Shown here: positions 10,790 through 20,925 of the stretch, one piece after another
Position numbering within the stretch: the stretch's first letter is position 1
Layout of the letters: each line of letters begins with the position of its first letter
From: Phanerochaete sordida
Taxonomy: Eukaryota; Basidiomycota; Agaricomycetes; Polyporales; Phanerochaetaceae
Assembly: GCA_019973155.2 (NCBI GenBank)
Contig: BPQB01000016.1
Span: 496,001 to 560,000 of the forward strand
Direction of reading: 5' to 3'
Length of the DNA stretch: 64,000 bases
Program-made: the position numbers and the translations under genes
Notes under the pieces: generated by a model
What the model saw: only the letters and a program-made list of their open reading frames with translations
What the model was told of the DNA's origin: nothing
The model's database searches: none

Positions 10790-12443
10790 TCAGGACCGTG
10801 CTACTGCAGCGCCACGCGACTCGGGTCTGCAGCGGCCGCAAACGTGCGTGCCGCATCCAGGAGCGCCGCCGTCCGCCGCGTCCTCCCCAGCGCTGTCCCC
10901 GCCGTACGACACGTCCTCGCCGATGTTCCCGACGAGCGACCGTCCGCGGGGCGGCCGAAAGCGCACGGCAGACAGGCGTGGTGTCTGGCGTGCTCCGGAC
11001 GGAAGTGACAGCTCCGCAGGCGTTCGCCCCAGTGCCCGCAGATTAAGGAGGAATCGGTTGATGAGGATCAGGGGCTGCGCGTGCAGAGGTCAGCAGGTGT
11101 GCTGCGCCTGAAGACGTGTCCTGACCGGTATCATGCCCAGGAGCGAGCCATCCTGCGTAGGGAGTTTTGGTGAGCTACCTGGCACAGTTAGAACAGGAAG
11201 CGGTTATAATTTCCACGTACCACAGCCGGAGATGGCCCTGCGAGCTTTACAACGTCAATTGCAAGAATGATACTGTGCGTGGAATTTACAACAAACAGTG
11301 CAGCAGATCGCTGTTCACTCACACAAAAAATAATACGCCTGGAGGGCACATGTTTAGGTGTAGTCGCGCTTCACCTCTAAAGACCTTCTTCACTCACCAT
11401 CTCGGAGGATGCAGGTAGAGACAGATAAATGGATATTCAACTGTCTGGCAGTACGCCACTGAGAATATGTCTTGAGCAAGATTAAGACCAGGACCAGGCC
11501 GTGGAGTACGATCGAATGAGTGTTCAAGACTGGAGCAACTGTGGCGTGACCGCAAGGTCCATGAGTGATCGTGCGAAACATGGGCTGCACCTACGGCTGT
11601 AGTATGGTCAAAACATCAATACGAGCACATTAATCCTAATTTCAAAGACGCACATCTTCAGCTCCCGCGGAGGCATATGCAAGGTCTGCACACAGGAGTC
11701 GACGGGCCATGGCGCATACGAGAATGTGGAGCGGAATATGCTTGCGTACTGATGGATGTGGGCATGCAACGCCTATTGGGGGACCGCAAGGTCGGGCTCA
11801 CCAGAAAGAACGCGCCAGACACAGCGCCAGTGAGGAGCATAACCAGTCCCAAATACCCGTTTCTTCCCCAGATGGCGTGTACACGTAGAGCGGAGAAGAC
11901 TTCACGCGTATGATCAAAGGTAGTCAGTGATTTCGAGGCTCAATAAGACGCTGCAGGAGCTTACTATCGGCTTGTACGAATCCTAAGAGATTTAAACTCG
12001 TTATAATCAGGTAAGTCGCCTTGCAGTTGCTTGGACAGGTCCACAATCAGTTGATCTGCCCTCTGGATCCGCGGTGTAGAGCCTTACCTTGTGGGAGCGG
12101 CTGGAACGGCATATTCCGCTAAAAACGACGCGACCATGTTCCATCTCGTGCTGAGGTGTAGCACGCTGGTGACTGTAAGCGGTCGACGCCAGATGGTATC
12201 CACCTCGCCCGAGAAGATGACCAGATAATCATAGAGCGCAAGTGCTGGGCATGCGTGCAGCAGGTCAACCAGTCCGTAGATCCACGGGCACAAAATGAAC
12301 GCACTGGATACCGCTAGCTGCTCGTATCCATTGGTGCGTCTGGAGGTGCACGCGGGTCAGTGAGTATGACATGAGACATGGCATGTCGCGTACGTTGCGG
12401 AGAGCTCCGACCCCAGGTCGGCGCCAGACAGCTGAGAGCTCAT
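10790..12443 (-). CDS. DUF6533 membrane protein, copy 2
   Basis: Twelve exons (minus): 12394-12443, 12305-12339, 12088-12244, 11965-12029, 11802-11899, 11654-11748, 11595-11596, 11398-11538, 11323-11338, 11221-11272, 11126-11152, 10790-11074. They sum to 1023 nt, 340 residues. Landmarks are LALYDYLV, WRRPLTVT, FSALRVHAIWGRN, LVLVLILLKTYSQW, ILRDG, INRFLLNLRALG and GNIGEDVSY. The second exon is 35 nt, the fourth 65, the fifth 98, the eighth 141 and the ninth 16, as in the paralogues. The 2-nt exon is CC, between TACAG and GTAGGT. The intron before exon 11 uses the CTACGCAG acceptor, because nearer AG sites break the frame. Function is unknown. Confidence 0.8.
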
Positions 12444-13483
12444 GATCGCGGCCGTGCCACTGGAGACGATTTTGGGGGCCTTGGGATCGCGTCTGCACAC
12501 GAGGGCTCAGCATGACATTTATGTGCCTGGCAGGCAGATGCGTCAGTATCTGATTATCGAGGATGCCATCCAAGCACAAGGGATATAGTCTGCGCCGCAC
12601 CTCGGGGTCTCAAACGTCGCTGGAAATCTCAGCCGCGCCGCCGCCGTGAGGCGCCGTCTTCGCGGCTCGCAGAGCCGGCAGAGGGCACACGCGGAAGGAC
12701 ACACTCTGCGCTCCAGTGTTGCGCTGGATGCCCCCCAGACAAAGCACCAGGGAGCGGAGGTCCGGCTCTGACACACGGAGTGCTCGCTGTGCGCTGACCC
12801 AGGCACAGTGCGTGCTGGGCGCCGCACCACATGCCGATTTGGCGTGCTGTACGGGCCCGATGTGCTGTGGCGGCGCAGAGTGCGCTACATATCCCTGGAC
12901 GTGTGAAGGTACTCTATGGCTTTTACTCGTGCAGGGTAGAGGGACCTCCTAGGGGCTGCGCCGGGGCATATCGTGTACGGCGTCGAGAATCTGCCCAAGC
13001 TAACGTCGGCATGCGCATGGGGCTTAGACTGCGAGCGTGGAACAAAAGGCGTCCGGGAAGGAGTTGCCCACGTAGTCTTTCAGATTGCCAAGACAATCTA
13101 GGCCATGTCTGGAGGTGATCGCAATATGGGTAAGAGGGATTTAGAGGAGTGCTTTCAGCCGGTCTGCCAAGTTGTCGCCGTCCGCATGATCAGAGCGACA
13201 CACGGTGCGACACACCAGCTGCGGGATTTGCATTTGCGGTTTGTGCGAGCGTGGAGCGCAGGAGGAATGGATTTGGGGTCCGAAGAGTTTCGCAGCGAGG
13301 TGGCCAGCAACGGTAGTAAGGATCTCGACCCAAGCCCGTGCGCTGCGATATGGCATGTGACGGACCGACCGCGCGCGGTTCTGCAAGGCTGTAGGATGTG
13401 CGAACGGCGTCAGTGCCAAACGCGCGACTCGCGGGGCTAAGGAGGATGTCTCCTGTCAGATTGGTCGCTGGGCAAGTAGTCTG
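12444..13483. other. Intergenic, no gene seen
   Basis: It separates DUF6533 copies 2 and 3. Open frames up to about 110 codons exist on both strands but look like chance frames of GC-rich DNA. No repeat or RNA gene was recognised. Confidence 0.5.
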
Positions 13484-15313
13484 CTACGAAGAGGAAGGCG
13501 AGAGGCATACTGGACGCACACAGTCTCTGAGCGCCGAAAAGTGCGGCCGTCGAACGTTTATCTTTCCATGGTATATATATATCCGAAGTTTCACTAGTTT
13601 GAGGCACTCGACGTGCTCCCCTGCATGATATTCACGGTAAGCCCACACCATATTAAAGCGACGCCACCGGCTTGGATTGCGCACCCCAGAATCGTCCTGT
13701 CGCAGCGCTGAAAAACCTTCCACGGTCGACGGCAGCGGACCCTCCTCCAGTGCTGCTACCGCCTCCTCGCACTCTTCCCCGGCGTCGTCCTCGCCGAATG
13801 ACAAGTCTTCGCCGATGTTCCCGAGGAACGACCGCCCGCGGGACAGCAGGAAACGCACAGCGGAGAAGTGCGCCGTCTGCGCGGCCACGGGCGGGAGCGA
13901 CAGCTCTGGGCCCGCGCCGCCAAGCGAGCGCAGGTTGATGATGAAGCGGTTGATGAGGACGAGGGGCTGGGCGTGCAGAGGTCACTGCGCGTGCCGCGGC
14001 CACGGAGCGACGAGGAAAGCTCGCACCAGCATGACGCTCGGCACGCCGATGACAGCGGACAGGTCCTGCATGCGTGCCCGTGAGTCTGCGGGTGTGCCGG
14101 TGCGAGTAGGACAGTGGACGGACCGCGCTCAGAGGCCTGAGGCTCCGCAGGATCCCCGTCGCGAGGGTGACGCTGCGCACGGCTGCATCAGGGGGCGCCG
14201 GGACGGAGCGCGGGGAGCGTACATGAAGCACAGGACCCCTGCACATGCTGTGGCTCAGTGCGCCAGAACAGCACGGGGCCGTGGGGCTGCGCACCGTCCT
14301 GGAGGAGGCAGGTCGTCCCGGAGAGGTGGATGCCCCCCGTTCTGGCTTGGCGCCACTGGCTGAAGGTCTTCAGCAGGACCAGGATTACGATGAGACACTC
14401 GGCCGCGATCGTCAAGCTGTTGAAGCTTAGCGTCACTGCGTCGCGGACATATCCGAGTTGTAAGCAGATCGTGCAACGCCTCGGACCCGCGCAGCACCCA
14501 CAGCTGCAACGTTGTAAGCAATGATAGGGCGTTATGCGTCATGTCCGCACCAAGAGGTGGGCTGCGTACATTCTGTACTCTCTGGCGGGGACGTCGGAGA
14601 CCTGCACACAGGCGTCGATGGGCCAAGATTCGTACGTGTAGGTGGATCGGATGCTTTCATACTGACTCATTTAACATGCGACGTCCAAGGCATTGTCAGG
14701 GCCGTGGACTCACTAGGTAAGCTGCGCCCGTTGTGGAGCTGAGCGTGAATATGAGCAGTCCGAGAGGTAAGTTTCTTCCCCAGATGGCATAGATGCGCAG
14801 AGCGGCAAAGACTTGATATGGAACGGTCAGCAGTTCGACTGCTCACAGAGGCATGCCTAATACGTACAGCTTGGTCGTAAATATGCTATAAAAAGCAGGC
14901 TGTTCAGCGCTGTATAGATGCCATTGCAGTCACTTGGAGCCGCGCATGAGTGCATATACGATCGCGCGACTCGGCGCAGGGAGTTCACACCTTTTCGCGT
15001 TATCTGGAAAGGTATATGTCACCAGGAACACCAGCATGGCGTTCCATCTGACGCTCAGATGCAGCAGGCTTGTGGCGGTGAATGGCCGACGCCAGACGGT
15101 TTCAATCTCGTCTGGGAAGGAGATGAGATAGTCGTAGACAACCAGCGCTGAAGGCAAAGTTCGACAGTCAATCTCAAGGCATTTATGCGAGAGGATGAGT
15201 AGCGCACCGTATGACGCTGCCTGCGCATGTGAAGCAATGGACCTGGGAGAGACGGGAAATGAGGATCAGCTAGCATGCTCAGAGTGGCATGGAACGGGAT
15301 GTGGTGCTTACAT
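13484..15313 (-). CDS. DUF6533 membrane protein, copy 3
   Basis: Exons (minus): 15312-15313 (start AT), 15208-15242, 14991-15147, 14868-14932, 14714-14811, 14570-14661, 14502-14503, 14295-14435, 14223-14238, 14124-14172, 14027-14065, 13484-13966. They total 1179 nt, 392 residues. Landmarks are LVVYDYLISFPDEI, WRRPFTAT, FAALRIYAIWGRN, LIVILVLLKTFSQW, INRFIINLRSLG and GNIGEDLSF. Exon 7 is the 2-nt CT. Oddities: the region matching exon 1 of the paralogues has no ATG and contains TAG, so the start may be the ATG formed across the first splice junction (AT|G), or the gene may be losing its 5' end. The C-terminal tail is long and could contain a further intron. Confidence 0.68.
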
Positions 15314-15717
15314 GTTAGAGATTTCCTCCCGCAGCTATTGAGTGGACTGAGGCCCCGCGCAGGCTCTATATACCTGCGCATAAACTCAGGCCGAGGACAG
15401 AGACCTTGGGCGGCAGCGGACAATGCTGTACATGGCCGACATTTCACATTCCATCATTCCTGCTGGTGAGATATACTGCGCCCCGGCCATTGCGAGCTAG
15501 GGTCCTGAGCCCCTGTGCAGCTAAAGTCAGCGCTAGACCCAAGGTACACTTACTCTTTCGCGGGGATGTGGCCCCGGTTGTCTGGATTGTAAGGCAAAGT
15601 GACAGCACCAGCGCGCTCCGCGCCGCCGCGACGCAACCGGCGGCGTCGGATGCTTAGGAGGAATAGCAGTGGCGAGATGCAGCCCCAATTCCTTGTACGG
15701 GGAATTCCGGGTCGTCA
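15314..15717. other. Intergenic, no gene seen
   Basis: Upstream of DUF6533 copy 3. Traces of the paralogues' first exon (without a usable ATG) lie at 15312-15361. Nothing else was recognised. Confidence 0.4.
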
Positions 15718-16187
15718 GATTTGACTGGCTCGGCTCGAAGCCAGGAAGCGGGCCAAGCCGAGCCAGAAACCTCGGCTTACGCTGGCTTATCGCTTGATTT
15801 GCTAGTCAAGCCAGCTGAGCCAAGCCGACAATGCCTCGGCTGAAAATTCCATGGTGAGCGTTACAAATATGCGTTCGTTACAGTATGCTTACTATAAATG
15901 CCCAAGGATACAGTGCAATTCTGTGAAGAATGTGAGAGCGTGAGGGTCAGCTCGACACACCTCGCTTGCCTGAGTCCCAGTGGCCTTCTATTATATGTCA
16001 GCTATGGAAGGTCCAGGTGTCCATTTTATAACACTCGCCCCGCTGTTCACAAGCCGCGGCTCAGGCCAAAGCCGAGTCTGTGGCTTATGGCTTGCGGTGG
16101 CTCGCGGCTTGGCCATCTCTCCGACCAAGCCTGAGCCGGCTCAAGCAGAGCTAAAGCCTGGCCAAGCCGGGCCAGTCAAACCACTAC
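15718..16187. mobile_element. Inverted-repeat element rich in GGCTTGGC words
   Basis: The ends are inverted: TTTGACTGGCTCGGCT at the left and, read from the other strand, TTTGACTGGCCCGGCT at the right. Inside, GGCTTGGC/GCCAAGCC and GAGCCGGCTC-like words recur near both ends in opposite orientation, with a unique, AT-richer middle. This fits a non-autonomous DNA transposon with subterminal repeats. No coding capacity is seen and no target-site duplication could be fixed. Confidence 0.6.
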
Positions 16188-16602
16188 TGTATGTTGAACA
16201 AGGACTCAGATAGCAGGGGGAAGGAGACGCGGAGGCCTGGATTGCACGGCAACGCGATGCCGGAGCATCACAGCTGTCGCCTAGAAGGCCAGGGGGGCAT
16301 GGACCCGACAGTGCCACGACGGCCGTGCGGGTTGGCGGAAACGAAGGTAGACGCTTGCCAAAGCGGGAGGGAAGGTGTGTGCTTACGTGATGGATATGGT
16401 GATGGCGACCCCAGATTGAAACGGCTCTCGTCCTCTGACTTGTTCAATCGCCCACAGCAGATGGCTCACTAACAGCCTCCAACAACTCGCTCGTTGCCCA
16501 CTTCCACCAGCACCCACATCCCCGCAGCTCTCCAGCTGCGAACGCCCACGACCCCGTCCCGTCACGCTCTTTTGTATTCTATCCTCCCCTTGACCACCCA
16601 CC
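16188..16602. other. Upstream region of the 16.6-kb membrane-protein gene
   Basis: No gene. The last 100 bases are pyrimidine-rich, as is common before fungal start sites, and CCACC precedes the ATG at 16603. Confidence 0.45.
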
Positions 16603-18815
16603 ATGGCTGGCCTCCCTTCACCGCCGTTCTCCAGTGCGTATCTGAGCCGTCCTGCTGCAATACCCTGCTGATCTCCTTGCCGTTGCACCCAGACCCCTTC
16701 GCCCCGCCGGCGTCCACGTGCGTGCCCCCTCACGAAAGCGCATACTCCCGCTAATCACGCTTGCAGGCCCACCCAGTCCAGCACGTCTTCCTCTGCCGCC
16801 TCAAGCACGGCCAGCTCGGCATCACCAGCGAGTGATTCCTCCACCACATCCGCCACATCCACCTCTGCGTCGTCCGCATCCTCGCCGAGCAGCGCCAGCT
16901 CCGCCTCCAGTGCCTCCTCCGCCTCGAGCACCTCCGCCTCCTCCACGAGCGCATCCACGGGCTCCTCCTCCTCCTCAGCCTCCGCGCCCACCTCCACACC
17001 CTTCTCGGGCCCGTCCTCCGCCTCGAGCCCGTCCGCGGCGCCGCCCTCGCAGCGCAGCAGCTCCGCGTCCATCATCGCGTCCACGCAGTCCGACGGCAGC
17101 GTCGTCTACGACACCACCTACGTCGTCACCTCGCCGTCCGCCACGAACAGCGTCGCCGCCGCGCAGGGCAGCGGGACCTCCAAAGGGTGAGCCCTTCTCG
17201 CAATTTTCCTGCACGACCCTGCGTTTTGCCTCCGTCGAGCGCCTCGGGCGAAGCCCGCCGCCCCTCGCGAAGTGTTCGCACGGGTGAGGCCGCGGCAGTG
17301 CTGTGCGCGGCGCGCTGGGTTCTTCGGGCAGAGCGAAGCGTTCTTGGGCGGGGTCTGCATCTGGTGGAAAGACAGATGGAAGTCCCAGCGGTGCCGGCGA
17401 TGGATACCCCGTTGCCCGCCTCTGAAGCCCAAGACGCGCCCCATTTCGCGCACATCCCTGCAGCGACTGTCCTACGGGCGCGCGAAATGACTCGCTCGTC
17501 GCGCGGTCGCGCGCGTCGACGCGACGCGTGACGTACGACCGAGACCGCTGCGGACTGTGCAGCTGGCACGGTACTCCTCTAATAGGTGCAGCGGCCTGCA
17601 GCGCTTCTTTCATTTCCACCGCTTCTCGCTTCCCTTCTCCGCTTCCCACACACTCACCCGCCCCCCAGCTTCTTCGAAAACAAAGGCGCCGTCGCCGGCG
17701 TGTTCACCGTCGTCGGGCTCATCGCACTCGCCGTCGCCGTCGCGCTCATCACGAACGCCGTGCGCCGGCGCCGCGCGCACAAGCTCGACCGCGAGATCGA
17801 CGAGGCCGCGCGCGAGGCCGCGCACGCCGGCGTGCACCCGCCCGACCTCGACGACGACGACTTCGCGTTCGGCGCGCGCAGCGTGTACACCGACGGCACG
17901 CACGGCGCCTATGCGCAGGCGCCGCTCAAGCACCTCGAGGCGTACAACATGAGCGAGCTCCCGCTCACCGCCGACCCCGCGCAGTACGACACCGCGCAGT
18001 ACGGCGGCGCGGGGTATGGCGGCGCGGGGTACGGCGGCGCCGCGGGGTACGGCAGCACCGCGGTGGAGGCGGGCCACGCGGGCGTCGGCGCCGCCGGCCT
18101 CGCGCGCGCGCGCAGCCAGACGCAGCCGTACAACGCGTTCGCCGGGCCCGGCGCGCACGCCCCGCCCGCGTTCTTCGACGCGCCGCCGCCCCCGCCGCCT
18201 GTGACTGCGTACGGGGGCGCCGCGGGGCTGCTCGACGCCGCAGGCCTTGGGGCGGGCGCCGCGGGTGCGCTCGCGCGGGGCCCGAGCCAGCATGGCGGGC
18301 AGTATGCCGCGGGCGGGGCGCGCGCGCTGGACGCGTATGCGGAGCCGTATGGCGCGTACCCGCCGGCGCCTCAGCAGACTCAGCAGCAGGCGCAGCAGCC
18401 TCAGCAGCAGCAGCAACACCAACCTCAACAGGCGCAGATCCAGTATGCGCCCCAGCTAGGTGGGCAGGGGCAGCAGAGGCCGGTGTCGGGCGGGGAAGAC
18501 GTGTATGGCGGGTACGCGGGCGATGCGTACGGTGCGGGTGCGGGCGCGGGCGAGTGGCGCGACGAGCAGCAGTATGCGCACGCGTACGGCGACGCGCCCG
18601 AGTACCGCGACGACCACCAGTATCCGCACGACCAGCAGTATCCGCAAGAGCAGTTCCGCGCCTCGCACGAAGAGGAGAGCAGCGACGACGACGAGGGCGA
18701 GTACGCGCGCGCGGAGCCCGCGTACGCGCGCCACGAGAGCCGCGCGAGCGTCGGTGATGATGAGGATTATGGGTATGGAGGGGCGAGGCGGGTGTTGAAG
18801 GTCGCGAATGAGTAG
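16603..18815 (+). CDS. Ser/Thr-rich single-pass membrane protein
   Basis: Exons 16603-16633, 16693-16717, 16767-17186 and 17669-18815 total 1623 nt, 540 residues. Residues 20-150 are almost purely Ser, Thr, Ala and Pro, a mucin-like stalk likely to be O-mannosylated at the wall. A membrane helix follows at about 166-188 (GAVAGVFTVVGLIALAVAVA), ended by RRRR. The cytosolic part has an acidic DLDDDD stretch, YGGAG repeats, a poly-Gln-rich block (about 385-420), repeats of QYPHDQQYP type and an acidic tail. The layout recalls fungal cell-wall stress sensors of the Mid2/Wsc kind, but no cysteine-rich WSC domain or clear signal peptide is present, so the family is not assigned. The 25-nt second exon and the 482-nt last intron are unusual here. 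Confidence 0.72.
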
Positions 18816-19684
18816 GGCGTGGGCGGCGCTGCCTCTCGCCGTCCTCCCGTCCTACTCATACTCCTCGCCCCGACGCCCACGCCGCACGCCGCGTTTCTTC
18901 ACGTCGCCTGCTGCCAGCGCCGCCCTGTTTCGCTCTTGCGCCAACGCCCCTTCGTTGTTCCTTCCCTGTACTTGCTTCTCTGTACCTGCTTCCCTGTCGT
19001 TCCCCCGCCGCCGCCGGACGCTTGTCCTAACTTATGTACGCCCTGTGCCTGTGCCTACGTGTAGAGCCCCGATGCTGTGGGTAATCGAACCTGCTTTGTC
19101 TTCGCGTGCTCCCTGCGTGCACCGCGCCCGTCGAGTCGCACTTCCCTGCTTTTCCGCCGCGTGCTGTTCTCTTGGTGAGTGTTTTCGTCTGCGTTGTGGT
19201 GTTTTGCTCGCTGTGCTTGTGCGTCACAGGTCTCTCTCTGGCTTCATGCCAGTGCGCTCATCGCGCGCGTCCATGCTCTTCCGACAGATATTCCACTGCG
19301 CATGCGCGGAGCCCAGCGCGCCTCGTGGTGCCTCACCGGTCGGCCCTGACGCTCCCGCATCGCAAGCGTGCCGCGAAAATGAACCACGCTATGCACGCAG
19401 TCTGTCTCTGCGTCGTGCGGAATCCCGCTTTGTGCAACGTTCGGCGTGCTCCTTTCGGCACAGGGTCCTCGCGCACGATGTCTGCGCCCACGTCTACCTA
19501 CCACGGGAGCTGTGCAGGGCGTACGAACGCGCCATCGGACCATGTACGCGGCTCGTGCGCCCTCACGACGCTGCATCTCGACATCCGCGCATATCGCCAC
19601 GAGCACCGCCGGGTTATATAGGTCGCAGCCGCGACGGACGCCAGCGCACGCCTCCCTCTTCTCGCACTCACACTCGTGCACCCC
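18816..19684. other. Intergenic, no gene seen
   Basis: This holds the 3' flank of the membrane-protein gene and the 5' flank of the next plus-strand gene. A long open frame crosses it but shows no protein-like composition. GTTATATAGG at 19613-19622 is a TATA-like box about 65 nt before the ATG at 19685. Confidence 0.45.
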
Positions 19685-20759
19685 ATGCAAACACCCGAGC
19701 TGGCGCTGCACCTGCCGGGCACGTTCGCCTGGGAGCCCGTCTTCGCGCACGACAACACCGCCAGCGCCGCGCCCGCGACGATCCGCGCGGAGCTGCCGCG
19801 CACCACGACGTTCAGGCTGCGCCCCTTCGACGCTGCCCTCCGCGCTGCCGTGCGCGCGCAAGCGGACGCCAGCCCGTCAGTCGTAGCTGCAGCGGACGAT
19901 GCAGCGCCGCGCGCGTTCGCGGTCGTCAGCGCCGCGGCGACGCTGCGCGGTGCGCCGGTCTCCGAGCTCTCCGCCACGATGCAGGACCTCGTCGCATGCG
20001 CGCACGCGCACACAGAGCGCACCGAGGCCACCCTGGGCGGCCACAAGCAGACATGTGCGTGGGCCGCTGTGCGCGGGCGGGTGCGTGCTGACGCGGACCT
20101 GGGCGCACTGCTAGACGTCGTGCCGCCGCGCGCCGCGCTGCGGCTGTACCAGCGGACGTTCCGCGCCGCGGGCGTCGTGTACAGGAGCGACGCGGTCGCC
20201 GCCGCGCCGGGCCCGGACGAGGCGGTCGACATCGCGCTCGCCGTGCGGCAGGTCGCGTTCGTGCGCGACCTCGAGGTGAGCGCGCCGCGCGTGGGGCACA
20301 CACGAGACTGAGCGCAGGCTGCGCAGGTCGTCTGTGGCGGCGCGGCCGCGCCGCTGCCCCCCGGGCGCGTTGTAGAGTTGGCCGGCGGGGACGGCGACCT
20401 CAACGTGGGGGCCGATGGACGGTGCGTACGACGCCACCGTTGCTTGAGCGCGGCGCTCAGCGCCGCACAGACATGTCTGGCTTGTGCCGGTGTATACGTT
20501 CGACGCGGCAGAGGCGGCGTCGGGCTTCGAGCTCGCCGATAGGGGCACGCACCGCGTACTGCGTGCAGTGCACGACGCCGCGATGCCGTTGAGGATCACC
20601 GAGCTCGTGCTCTTCCGCGGGGCGCACCGCGAGCGCGCGAGCGGGACGGACACCCTGGAGTGGGAGGGCATGACGAACGATATCAATGGAGGCCAAAGCG
20701 ACGAGTGCTTGTACTTGATGTGGAAGACGCATCCCGCGCCCAACCGTCCGATGTACTAG
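19685..20759 (+). CDS. Unknown conserved-looking protein, 324 residues
   Basis: Three exons, 19685-20275, 20327-20421 and 20471-20759, total 975 nt. All junctions are GT-AG, and a TATA-like GTTATATAGG lies about 65 nt upstream. I do not recognise the family. The N-terminal two thirds are Ala- and Arg-rich with regular beta-like segments (TTTFRLRPFDAALR, LRLYQRTFRAAGVVY). The C-terminal part contains VWLVPVYTFDAAEAA and NGGQSDECLYLMWKT. No signal peptide, membrane segment or catalytic motif is evident, so it is probably cytosolic. The neighbours give no functional hint. Confidence 0.7.
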
Positions 20760-20925
20760 TGGTAGTGTCTTGACCTCGTCTCGTATCAAGTGTACGTCGC
20801 ACATGACGGCGTCCGAATATAACACAATCTATAGTCTGTTCTATGATACAGGATTACAATATACAAACAAAAAGTCGTAAATAATACCACACATCTAGTA
20901 AACAGGATACGTGTGAAGTCGGAGC

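Noticed and set aside
18808..20091. 427-codon plus-strand open frame
   Set aside because: It overlaps the 3' end of one spliced gene and most of another in a different frame. Its composition is that of GC-rich shadow translation.
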